From contig NC_031770.1 of the NCBI RefSeq assembly GCF_001522545.3, positions 34,535,866 to 34,599,865 on the forward strand: a DNA stretch of 64,000 bases, given 5' to 3'. This document shows positions 48,625 to 60,707 of this stretch, in pieces. A program made the position numbers and the translations under genes. Positions within the stretch are counted from its first letter, which is position 1, and every line of letters begins with the position of its first letter. The notes beneath the pieces were generated by a model that searched no databases, had not been told where the DNA came from, and worked only from the letters and a program-made list of their open reading frames with translations. The DNA comes from Parus major. Its lineage: Eukaryota; Chordata; Aves; Passeriformes; Paridae.

Positions 48625-51600
48625 CAGGAGCTGCTGCTGTGTAGCATTACCACATTCCAGAGTGATGACAGTCAAAGGAGAGGTTCAGTTCATACAATCT
48701 CCTTTGCTGGTTGGTAACTCCCACAGGCTACAGGGGCTGAAGGGTTAAGGTCAAGGTCATTCAGAATCAGTGCATCCTTTGGGTGCACTGGAAGTACCTC
48801 TGGGTGCCCTGCATGCTTCAGTTATGAAAATAAATGTGTGAGCTTTCTGTGCAAGAAGCTATTCAAAGGCAGCTAGAGCAGCAGAGGTGAGACCATGCTG
48901 TGCATCAGCCTGATATTAATGTCCTTCGCCAGACAAAACTTTTTAGTGTGGTGATTTTATGCCTTTTCTAAATTTGTTATGAGTAATCAGTCTTGAAAGT
49001 TATGATGCTGTCATGAACAATTTTTGTTCATCTGTCATGAAAGCAGTGGTTGTGTAAGCAAAACCTAGACACGTCCATGTAGAGAATACATGAAGTATAG
49101 ACTGGTTTACTGATTCAAAGAGAAATGTGTTCAATACACTATACCATAAAGGAGAGTAACTCTAGTACTTTTTTTTCCCTTTTCACCACTGTTAGCGCCT
49201 TTTGAAGCAACAGTAACCTGCTGCTATTTTATCTGAGAAATCATTACCTGGGAAGCCATTCTGCTTTTGTCCAGTGTGCAAAAAGGCAGCAGATGGGATG
49301 CCAGTTAATTGCCATTGCTGTTTCCAGCTGTCTCTCTTCCTTATTCTTGCCTTCTTTTTCCTTCTCTGAATTGATTGCAGCTACTACCTGGAGCACAGGA
49401 AAATGCCCATCACAAGTCTCAGCTGGCAGGCTGACCACAAAGAGGGAAGCAATGTCCCAGGATTCCCAGCAACTGTTCTCATGTACTGCAGCCCTGAAAA
49501 TGCTCCCAGACTGTGCTTATCTCCTGCAAGAGTGTTTGAGTGGATTATGTCAATGCCATACCATTCCAAGTTTCATAAGAGGTTCTATCTATTTTTCTGT
49601 CTACATATGCTAGAAAAGTAGAAGGCAAGAATTATGACAGAAGAAGATTTCTTGTTTTTTTCCTTATTGTTATCTAAATATCTGCATGTATTTGCAGATA
49701 AATCTAGTTTCTTTAGTTTTTATTTCTTATACTAGATTTTATTTTTAAGAGACTGGGGCTGTACTAACACATAATACAAAAGCATAATTCCAACCTTCAA
49801 TATATGCAATATCATTATTACAAAATTTTTAATGTCTCATTTTCTACAATATTTTTTATAGTTGTAATATGAGACTGTTATTTGTTTCCAGTTTTCTTCT
49901 TTCATTCTCTTCTGCTTGTTAATTGCTGATTTTTCTTAATGCAAGCTCAAAACAATAAATCATTTCTGGTTTGAACAAAGCACTCCTGAGATATATTGGG
50001 TCTTTTAGTGTCTGTCTCTGGAGTTTTTAATACAAATATGTCTCCGTCTTGGGAAAATCTATGAAAATGCATGTCAGGATCTGTGAGCAATTTCATCCAT
50101 CCTTTTCTTCTTCTTCTGCCTCTAGTGTATCCATACACATTTCTGGAAGAGGTTAAACTGTAACAAAATTTAGAGCAAATTGCAACCACAAAAAATAACC
50201 AACCAACCAACCAAACCCCAGCTCTTGTCTTTCCTATAAAAAGGAGCTTCCATTAAAACTGGGCTGTATGGTATCAGTTCACCTAGGTGGCATATTTCAA
50301 TACCCATGCAGCACTGCTGGTTTTTGGTAACTTATGCTATAGTTGTCACTTTTTTCCTGGCAGCACCTCTCAGCTGCTGTACTTTGGGGAATTGGGTTGC
50401 AGCAATGAAAACATGATGCGTCTGGTGCTGTGGCATGCCAAGGGAAATGAGATCATAGTGCAGCTGATTAATTTCTCCATAGGAATTCAGTGGGCACTTT
50501 TTGGAAACTAAAATTCATAAAGTGTGGGTAACCACAGGCAAAAACAGTGTGTGCATGTCGACAAGAGGAAAAGTCACCACTAACAGAATTCTCTTACAAA
50601 AGGCACTAATGATATTTATCCTAAGGACTACTCTTTTAAATATCCAGTGATTTATTTGCACCCAGCTGTCTGAAGGATGACTCTCCACTTTGCCTTCCAC
50701 TGATGCAAGCACAAGCCAAAATTGTTTGAGAAGCACTTGCCTTGAAAGTCTTCTTAGGTACTTCAAAGTAAAACTAGAGTAGTTGCTGAGGCCTGCATCT
50801 AGGCTAAAACCTGACCAGCAGAGCTCAGAGAGATCCTTTTTTTGTATGTTTATCAGATATATAAAGCTGTCTGGCCCAAAAGGCTCATAGTGAATTCCTC
50901 AGCAGAAGATTCTTTTGGAGACTTTCTTCCTCCATAATAATTCTTTGTGTGATGAGAGCAGAGGGGATTTAGGAAGTTTCTTTGTAGAAGGGAATACAAC
51001 AACTGGCATTCTATGATGCAAGGATGACCTGTGAGAGAGAGTGATGGGACATCCAGCCCAACACTTCTGACACAGCAAAGGGACAGAAAAATGGAATCTC
51101 ATGTTACAAAGGATGACGAGAACCAGAAATTTACCTTAACTGCTTTGAGCTGTCAAGTCCGTGTCACTATGGTCATTGATCAACTGGTCCATCAGCTCGC
51201 AGGGAATAACCTGCAACCCTGAAGAGAAATGGTAAGGGACTATCGGAGACATGCTTTTGAGAAGTATAAGATACTTGAAGAGCATCATCCAGAGAAGAAA
51301 ATATTGCTGTATCACTGGTCAAGATATGGATCTTGGAGTAAAATGCAGGATAGTGCTTTTAAAAGACAGAAGGGGAAAAGATGCTATTTAGAGCTTTGCC
51401 TAAACATTTGTTGCTGTATGGGAAAGATTTCTGTAATTCCCACAGGTCTTGCAGCAAGTCTGCCATGATCATCTAAACACATGTGAATGTGCAAGAGAAT
51501 GACAAAACTGATCCTGAGTTTGAGAGCTGAAGAGGACTGGTGAAGCTGTCAACAGCAATGAGCAGAGGAGGAAGAGTGTCAGGTTCAAATTAAAGACTTA

Positions 51601-51639
51601 CCTGTGATCTTTTTTTGCTTCATCTGACAGGGAATCATC
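48625..51639. other. No gene recognised; isolated splice-like sites
   Basis: Strong acceptor-like tracts occur on the plus strand before 49379 (TTTTTCCTTCTCTGAATTGATTGCAG) and before 50363. Open frames follow (49293-49613; 50287-50511), but neither translation matches a family I know. An AACC repeat lies at 50197-50215. Conserved exons of an unrecognised gene remain possible. Confidence 0.35.
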
Positions 51640-52160
51640 CTGAATACACTAAACTGTCAATTCAGCTGATGAAACGGAACAGAAACAGACAGGACAGAGA
51701 GGTTAAAATGTTCAGCCTGGGAATTACAGCAGAAAGCAAGAGAAAAAGGTAAACAATGGGAAAACAGGGTCTGTAGTAGCTTTGAGAGAGTCCCATGAAG
51801 AAGGGAGAAGAAGCTGCTGTAAAAGATGCTGAAAGAGCAATAAGGAAGGTTGATGGGAAGCCACAAGGGGGTACTGCCACAAAAGCCAGGCCAGGAAAAA
51901 AGTGATCAAGGGTATCAGATTAGACAGGAAGGTCAAAGAGGACACAGAGATTCCCCGTGTTAGCCAGAAAGAGGTCATTTGAGACCTTGGTGAATTCGTT
52001 TGAATGGGGAGGGCTGGAGCCAGATTGCAATGAGTCAGAGGAAAGGAAATCAATGCAGTGATCGTAAACAGCCCTTTCAAGTCCCTCAGAAGTGAAAGGG
52101 AGAAGGGAGTGCTGGGAGAGAAAGAAAAGCTGACCTGTTTGCACTGGAACTTCACAATGT
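51640..52160 (-). mobile_element. Ancient L2-like LINE reverse transcriptase remnant
   Basis: Two minus-strand open pieces (52144-51920 and 51880-51662) read as a decayed non-LTR reverse transcriptase. The first contains ERAVYDHCIDFLSSDSLQSG and then KVSNDLFLANTGNLCVLFDL. These are the fingers and start of the palm in the L2/CR1 group, where this block leads into the catalytic aspartate segment. A stop interrupts the frame there, and the second piece continues with weaker palm-like sequence. It is not ordinary avian CR1 by its sequence. L2 is my best fit; other related LINE clades are possible. No function. Confidence 0.7.
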
Positions 52161-53762
52161 ACTGCTTATTTCTTTCCCTTTCTCAATGTATGAATTACCC
52201 TTTTTTTTGTTTGTTTTGTTTTGTTTTCTGATCAATTTTATTGTTGTTTTTATTTTGAAGATCAGAAAAGTTTCCAGACTCACTGATTCTAACAATTGCC
52301 CATTAATATATCTCAGGCACCTACCCAAGAAAATGCATATAAATAGCAGTCGGTACGAATTAATGTCTCTTAAATTTATTACTCAATCTTGATTTAACCA
52401 TAGAGCTTCATTTGTTTTCATGATTACTACTTGTGTGATGTCTGGTGCTGGGGTTCATTGGTGCCAAGCTAAAATTAAATTTGGTTTTAAATCCCTGGAA
52501 CTCCTACAGAAACATGAAGTGAGCGATTGTACTATAGAACACACTGTAGAGAAGTCTGACTTACCATACTGTTTCTCCAAAAACATGTTTAATCTTTCAA
52601 AGGCATTTGCTTGTCCCACCAACCATAGATTTTGCCAACCTGGCAACATTTAAAAGATATGAAAACATCGTGATAGAAGTGCAACAGCTCAGGATTTAGT
52701 TATATAATTTTCACTGAAATATAAATGTAGTTCACAATGAGAAACATTTGGCAATTACATGGGAATATGGACTTGTGATTTCTGGCACTGCCTTTGGGGT
52801 CAGTAAGTACCTGTGCCTGGAAGAAAAACAGAGTAGCAGGGTTGAGAATTTCCACAACTGGCTGGAAGCAATTCTTGCTGTCTGATTTTAAGAACACAGT
52901 TTTCACATGCTACCCTTTGCTCATGGTGTCTCAATTTCAACAGAGAAAACACCCAAAAAAAGTCCCTTTGAAATTCAGTGGGATCATAAAAATATGACTG
53001 AAGTAATAGATGTGCTGGATAGCAGGCAGCCATGCAGTCATATCACTGGTGATCCACAGTGCCTTTCTATGTCACCTGTAAAAGATTTCAGTCGTGGCTG
53101 CTCCTTACAGAGACTGCTGATGGATAAGGAGAGTGGCTGCAGAGACTTTTCTAGATATGTGCCCTCTCTGTGGGCATAAGTCTGGGACCCTCAAATCTCC
53201 CCATGCCAAAGGCAGGCTCTTCCTAGCTCAGACACGTTTTGTTTCACAGCTTATCATCTGTTCTCCCACCTGTAAAGTAATTATCCACAAACAAAAGTAA
53301 GAGGGCACCTAGTGAAGACTATTGCACATCTTTAAAAAGAAAATCTACTTCCTCTCTTCCAGAAAAACAAAGCAGTTTATCTGACTTGATTATTTTTTCC
53401 TTGATATTTAAATCAATAATTTCATCTATGTTAAATTAATACCATATACAGCAGACTTAATTTCAAGTTTCAAATAAATAATCTTAGAGATTTAGCTCAT
53501 TTTTCAAATAGTGAATTACTCTCACTTCAGATTTTGCAAATGTGTTTTTGATTTGCAGACATGGCTGGAATATTCTACATAAATACATCTCCAGCTATGC
53601 TGTGCTTTGAAGGTGTCCCCAAAGATTATTAATGTGGTCATCTAGGTCCTATAGAAACCACACCCATGATTTGATGAAGCTTACAATTTAAAAAGCAAGA
53701 AACTATTACATTTAGTAATAGCTGTGAATAATCTTGACTGCACACATACGTATGCAAGTGCG

Positions 53763-53786
53763 CACACACACACACACACACACACA
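53763..53786. repeat. (CA)12 microsatellite
   Basis: Twelve perfect CA units, preceded by a related CACACATACGTATGCAAGTGCG stretch. Confidence 0.95.
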
Positions 53787-54604
53787 GTTAATTTACATTT
53801 GAATACAAGTATTTGACTGAAGTTATCTGCTAAATTTCTTGCAGGGAAGGCCCACAGAAAGAGCCAGAGCTTAAACCCCTGAACCAGAACAAAGATTCTG
53901 GTCTACATTCCCCACATGATTAATACTCTGTAATGTTATGGTGGGCATAATGTAATGTTATGGGAGTGCTTCAGCCCAAGAACACTGCTCACTGTCTCTG
54001 TCAGTGCCCAGCTGGGAGCTGTCTTCCCACTCCATGTGACTGGCACACAAGAACCTGCCTGCCTGGCAGTGTTTCCATCATCCTGCAGAAACACAAATAT
54101 GTTGGAAAAGTCATTATTACCTCTTCCAAGTTCCCTTTGTTCACACATGGGGCTGCACTGGGGTGAACTGGCTGTTTTACCCACATAGAGGAATTGCTAC
54201 TCAGCATCAGCTTGGTGTCTCCAGGGTTGGAGCCGCTTGGCATCACACTGCTTTCTCAAGGTCCTGGAACATCGCTACATCAGATCTAGACATTTGAATG
54301 CTGTGGGAACTTCTTCTAGCAAGGATTCACCATACAGAATATGGTGAATTACCCTCTTTGTCTTTAATATATCCTCAGGAATAAAACTTACCTGTAGTGA
54401 ATGCATTACATGCAAACACATGAGATTCCAAGGATTACTTATGTCAGTGATACCTTGTACTCAGTATTTCTCCTTGGCGTATGTTATGTGCAAAAAGCAG
54501 GATTTCTGTCTCAGGTAGGTTTTGTTTAGGTGGGGTTTTTTCCATATTATCCGGGCTACACAAAATTTTGCAAAATTACGAAGAGACGTAAAATCATTTA
54601 TCTT

Positions 54605-54646
54605 GCAAAAGTCCTTTATGATCATTGAGTCCAACTGATACTACAG
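54605..54646 (-). mobile_element. Possible CR1 3'-end scrap
   Basis: AAAAGTCCTTTATGATCATT followed by GAGTCCAACTG resembles the reverse complement of the CR1 segment just before its tail. It is only about 40 bp, so the call is tentative. Confidence 0.4.
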
Positions 54647-57600
54647 GTATTGAAAGAATTCTAATTAACCCTATTTCATCTTAAAAAAAAAAAAAAAAAA
54701 AAGAAAGAGAATTTCCAAGCATTCTTATATAGTTCATACCTGATAGGCAATATTGACTAAATGTTCTCCAGGGAGTAAACCCACAACTGTGTAAGATTTT
54801 CATATTACTATACACATCAGAAGGTCAGCTGAAATATTGCAAACATTTGTCTGTTTGTATTTTTGCAATGTTCCCTAGATTTCTGACAGCACTGTCTGAC
54901 ACACTCTCAACTTCTGAACTACATCAGGCAGAACAAAGGTATTCCAAATTTTGCCTTTTTACATTTCAGTCCTAAGAATATGGAAAGTGTTGATTTTCAA
55001 TGAAGTCACCTTTTCTTTCAAAGTGAAGAAATATACAGAAAAGGAGCACAGTTGAAATGACACCGTGCTTTGAAAGGACGAGAGGGAACCTTTGCAACTC
55101 TAATTATTTATATAACTGTAATGACTGAGCTACAAATGTCCTTCCCTCATCCCCCCATTACAAAGTGAATGATTTGGGACAATTTTGACAATTTATTGTC
55201 ACTCTATAAAAAGTCTCATGATATGTGTTCCCTCAGCAATTATTCTGTTTACAGTGTTTCAGGATGCTGCAGCTCTGAGTCATGACCTCAAATTCTTTGT
55301 ATACACAGAAAGTACCAGTTGGAGTCAGTGGGATTTGATAAGCAAGTATTGAAGAGTACTTTTAGTAAGCTTGAGGGGCAAGGAGCAACAGGGCAATGTA
55401 TCTGGGGGGAGCCTGTTTTGTTATTGTAAACAGCAGCTGAAGCAGGTTGGACAGGAGAGCGTGCTTGAATCTGCCCTCAGTACCACATGTTGAATAGCAC
55501 TAACAGCACCTGTTGAGTTGCAGATTGAAAATTCAGAATAAATTCAGAAGACAAGCATAAAATGGGAACTTGTTTCCCATAAATGTAGAATTTTATCCCT
55601 TACTCTAAGATAAGTGCACACATTCACGTATAACGTTTGTTTTATACTGATAAACACTTAGTGGTTATGCAGTCAAAACAGTGTTCTGCCCAAGAGGAAG
55701 AAACACAAAACACTTTTAAGGAATGAAAATAAAGCATCCCCAAATAGTATGAAAACTATTTCAAATTGATTCCTGCTTGGTTTTTTTTCCACGAAGAATT
55801 ACACATTGCTTTATATAAGTTAATACAATGCACTTCCATTAAATACAGATTAATAACTGACAGAGTAAGGACCAAACAGAATTGGACACTTTGCCTGAGG
55901 AACTAGACTCAAAAAGTTCCTATCAGTTTTATTCACACATTTCCTATCCTCTTTAATTTTAGACTTAGTCAAATTTTAGATTTAGTCAGAGTTCCCATTG
56001 CCTCATTCTGTAGATGGTCATGCTAGCTACCTCTGGCTTTTGTGGCCAAAGGCTGTGGAAATTGGGTCACCTGAAAAGGCAGAGGGGGTCACATCTTCTC
56101 CAAAGTCATGTCTTTTGACCATTTGCTTGTGTTCTAAACACGCAGTTTGATCTCTGCTAGGTATATCAACAAGACTCATTTGTATCCTTCAAAAATGTCT
56201 CAATTAATTTAGCATTAATTAATATTCTTGTATGTTTCTATTTTCTATGACTTTCATAAGTCCCATATCCCTAATTGCTCTGCTAATTAGATGAAAGTCT
56301 CATGCTTGTCATACACCTGCTTCTGGAATTTTTGTGGAAAGAAAATTTTTTAAATTACATTTTAATGCATTCTGATGTTCGTATTCCTTCTAAATTGATG
56401 ACAATGAAATGACCTAAGGGCTGTACATATTTTTAAACACTGTATTTGAACTGTGAATTCAGGAATTACCTGAAACCCTATGTTCAGCAGCACCACACTC
56501 TACTTTCCTCTCCCTGTCCTGGTCCCTAAAGTGAGAGGCTGGGGAAGGGGAAGCCCAAACAGGCAGGTGGGATGGGGTTTCTACATCCCTGCTCAGAGAA
56601 GCTGGGCAGCAGCACTCCAGAGCACACTATGTGATATACCTGACCTCTTCTTAAACACAGCTGAGGCCTGCAGCTCTCAACTGAACAAAACAACACACAA
56701 AAAGAGAAAAGGTCCTGAATATATCTGTCCCCTGATGAGATTACTGCCTTAGCTTCACATTCTATGGCATACCAGACTAGGTCTTCAGATACTAAATATC
56801 TGTTATGAGCAAAATCCCAACTGCACATTTAGTCCTCAAAGATTCTTCTCAATGACAAAGGAGTTATGGCAGTTGGCCTCACCAACCACTTGGCTCTGCA
56901 TCTTATTTATGGCTTTGCAGATTCTTCTTCTGACAGGGCACCTCTGAGTCCCAGATGCTTTTGCTGTTTTGTAAGAAAGGAAAAATAATGTCAAGAGTGA
57001 GAAGGAAACCAGATATAAGAGGATATTTCCTCATTAAAGTTCTGCAGCAACCATAGGCCACTTGAATAAAGATATAGTATTGAGATACGTATTTTAGAAA
57101 ACACATAGTCTTTGTTTACTTCCAGAGTAATTTTTTTGTCCATCAAAATAGTGTTGAAAGAAACAGTATTTCTCATTCTCAAAGATTTCATGATGTTGAT
57201 GATGGGCTGAAGGCAGCTTGGCTTCCTTTTCTATCATATATACCATCATCCTCTTGGTATTGCTTTCCATCTGAATCTTAGGCATCACATCCTGGATATA
57301 GTTCTGATTCCATCTGAATTTTGAAGACAACCTCCTTTAATGCTCCTCTGCCATGCTCAGGTGTGTCCACCAAAAGAAATTAGCATTTTAGACTTCCTCT
57401 TCCTAGAGAGTGTATATAATATTTTTCCCATCCCTTGTAAGGCTTCCAGTAGTCATCATTGCTGAAATTTGCCATCAAATTTCCTGCTTCTCCTTCAACA
57501 GCATTAAGCAGATCAGAAATTAAGTAGTCTGATTATCATGTAATTCAACATCTAAATTGTTGCTGTTGTAAGACTTGCTCTTTCAAAGAAAACCAGATAG

Positions 57601-60600
57601 ACTTTTTCTTATGTGTTGGTAAGAAGCTCTTCACAAAGGAGTAATCTCTTCTCCTGACACCTCATGCAAAAGGCAGAGCTGAAGAATGCTACAAAGCTCA
57701 GGTGGAGGTATTTTCTGATGGGGATATGCCAGCATTGTGAATTAAGACAGATTATGAAGTCAGGTAGAGGGTAAATGTGAATTCCCATCCATACAATAAT
57801 GATTTCTAACCTTTAGAATGCAGTTGTTATGTAATATTAAGGAGGGAAAATACATTTCAGGCTTTTAGGATACCAAAAAAATTTTGAAGGTTAGTGAGGG
57901 GAAAAAATAAAGAAAATAGAGAAACATTTTAACATGGATCAGTGCAAATGAGTGCTTCTTATACTGTCATTTTTAAAGGCAAAATTTACATACTATTAGC
58001 TAGCTGAAAATTTGCTTATTTTGCGTTTTTAACTCTATGCTCTATTCAGTGGCACTTACTATGAGGAGCTGAAATTTATTACAGTTTGCAGAAGTTTTAT
58101 GACTTGGAACGGGAGTGATTTAAAAGGAGTGAACATTTTAGTAACTTTTTTTTTCTACTGTGCCATCCAATTGTTAAATGGAAAAAAACATACGTAAGAG
58201 GATTAGGCTAAATGATGAATGACTACCAGTTTCTTTCTCTTTCTAGAGTAACACAATGTATCAAAGGTTTAAAACATTTCAGACAAGTTTAAACTTCCTA
58301 CTAGTGTAGCATAAAAGAAGTCATTACTCAGCATACAGCATTCTCAGATCTTCTAGTTTTACAAGAACATAGTGATGCCTCCGATAGTTAATGTATGCCC
58401 ACAAGGTCATGTTAATACGAAGAACATGGAGAGAAATAGGTCAAAGCTTGTGGCAGTTTGAATCTTAAGATGACCCAGGCACAAAATCTAAGCATGAGGA
58501 GTTCTGAAAAGACTTGATTGTAATTATGAAGATACAACATGCACCTGAGGCTCATGAAAGCCACTGTGGTCATTCTGGATAGACACTGTGGTACCAACAC
58601 AGAACTTCACACAGACATGGGTAATGTACTCAGACTTTTAAAGACTTCACCCTGGATGCAGGGCATTTATGTAATAAGAATATAAGGAATCCAGCCAGAC
58701 CTCTGAAAACAATTTTCCAAGCCCAGGTGACAGTGCTGACTGTCACTGTGCTCCAGCTGAGTGCCCAGGCTGCAGAGCACTCCCTCTCCATTGGGCTGAA
58801 AGGTAATTGATCGGGAGGTCAAAGTGACAGCCAACAGGGTGGCCTCTGATAATGCCCCAAGATGAGCAGAGTAACCGAAACAAGATGCTGAGGGTGACAC
58901 AGAGAGTCCCCGAGTGGGACTCAACTGGAGTGGGAATGCCATTGTCTGTATCTACATGCATGCTGCAGGTCAGCTTGGGGAAAAAAAAAACATCTCACGT
59001 CCACTTGAAAAGTACCACCTAAACATAACCCTCTGTAAGGGTTATGCCTCTGTAAGGCAAGAACGAATAAATGACTGGCTGACTGATCAAAAGTGATGAG
59101 ATGCCTGCAGCTCCCAAGCCTTGCAGACAAAGCTTTGTAGATTTAGATTTTTCTGACAGCTGCATGCATGCAGGCAAGCTTGTGTAACTCTTACCTGGAC
59201 CGAGGAACCCTGTGAGGCAGGCATGGGAGCCAGGGCTTCTGCTTTCCCCTCAGTCATGGGTCCTTCCCGTGTGATGGGCTGCAGGAGGAAGATAGGATCC
59301 CCTGGAGATGCACAAAAGCTCTGAGCATATTTTTTCCCCAGACACAGTGAAATAATGGGAAGCAACTATGGGGTAAGCACTGTCATGACCTCCCAGCAGT
59401 GCAGCCACTGCCAGTGAGCTAGTGTGTGAGCATGGCGAGAAAACATGGGAAGTCTAAAGAAATAATAAAACCCTGCATAAGTGGCCCAGGCTCTCCTGAT
59501 CTCACAGAAAATGTTAGGAAGGGGATCTCCCTCCCTGCCAAATTTGAAACATTCTTCATTGCATGCAAAGAGGAGAAAAATGCATGTTTAGCCAATCAAA
59601 GCAAATAACAAGCACTTTTATTGCTGGGGCACCTTCACTCTCTTTCCATTACTTGGTCTTAGTAGGCTCCGGAAATTTTGGCAAGACCTGGGAGAGGTGC
59701 CAAAATCTTGGGCAGGTCACACTTCTAGTATCCAATGTGAGGGGAATATGGGGATGCCTGAGGACCTGGTGGCAGCTGGAGCCCCCTGGTTGTGTGTGGC
59801 CAGCCTCATGTGTTATTTCTGCCCTGGCTGGCAGGTGGGAGATGCAGGGAGCCATGCTGGCAGGGGCTGGAGTCTCAGGTCTCTAACAGGTGAGCTGTGG
59901 GAATATGGGAATATAGCTTTGGAAATTGGGACAAAGCTAGGAAAACTGCACCTGAAGTGCTGAAAGCAAGACTAGAGAGGAGAGAAACCCATGGGGAGCC
60001 ATAGCTGGTAATTAGGTTGGCAGTTATAGCAGAGAGATTAATACCTTCCTATTTTTTGTACCCTCAGAAAAAGTACTGAAGCATACTGAATAGTATAAAT
60101 GGGTTAGTATAAGGCGGGGAGTGGGGAGGAAATAAAAAAGCGTAAATTACTAACTACTTGCCTTTGGGTTTTCACCGTAAAGATCTCCTCCTTTCAAAAT
60201 AACATGGAATTTCTGTTTTAATTTCTTAATATGAAACTCACAGTGAAACACTATTCTCAGGCACAAAGTTTCACACTGAGACAGGTGGTTAGAGAGACAG
60301 CTACAGACAGCTACATACATCTCTATATGATCCTCACCTACTATTCTTCCATTGCAGTTTAAGAACCTAACATTTGATAAACTCTTCATCATGTCACACC
60401 TAATTAAGAACAGAATATGGTAATCATAGCTGAATGAAATATTGGTTTCCCACTGGAGGGGGGAAGAAGACAGGAAAGAACAAGACAGATGTGGAAAGCT
60501 GTCTCCCCCCAACATCAAGATAAATCCAAGTCTCAGAAAATCAATGTGCTGGTTGCATTAATTGACATTTGGTGAGGAGGGAGGAAGCCACCCACAGAGA

Positions 60601-60707
60601 TGGTTTTTCTAGGAGGGGATGCTAAGAGCTTCCTCTGTGCTTAGTAAAAAACAATAGCTAGCTAGCTCTGAGAATAGACAACCTATTGAGGTATTTAGAA
60701 ACTAGGT

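Larger units (their letters stand above)
52145..60707. other. 8.5 kb without recognised gene
   Basis: Apart from the repeats listed separately (CA repeat, CR1 scrap), there is an A-run near 54682-54701 and a TTTTG/TTTG tract (52201-52228). Open frames at 52794-53179 (plus), 53936-54246 (both strands), 57094-57330 (minus) and 58667-58942 (minus) have no recognised domain. Confidence 0.4.

Noticed and set aside
49293..50511. Plus-strand exon-like segments after strong acceptors (before 49379 and 50363)
   Set aside because: Good acceptor tracts, but no matching donors or recognisable protein, and more than one frame is open. Not enough to call exons.
53936..54246. Minus-strand frames with Cys/Trp spacing loosely like an Ig domain
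   Set aside because: The pattern is too weak. Equally long frames exist on the plus strand, and no paired domain or signal peptide is seen.
57094..57540. Coding-like minus-strand stretch, possibly a processed pseudogene
   Set aside because: Several frames switch between coding-like and stopped. I could not match it to any gene, and there is no poly-A tail or target duplication.
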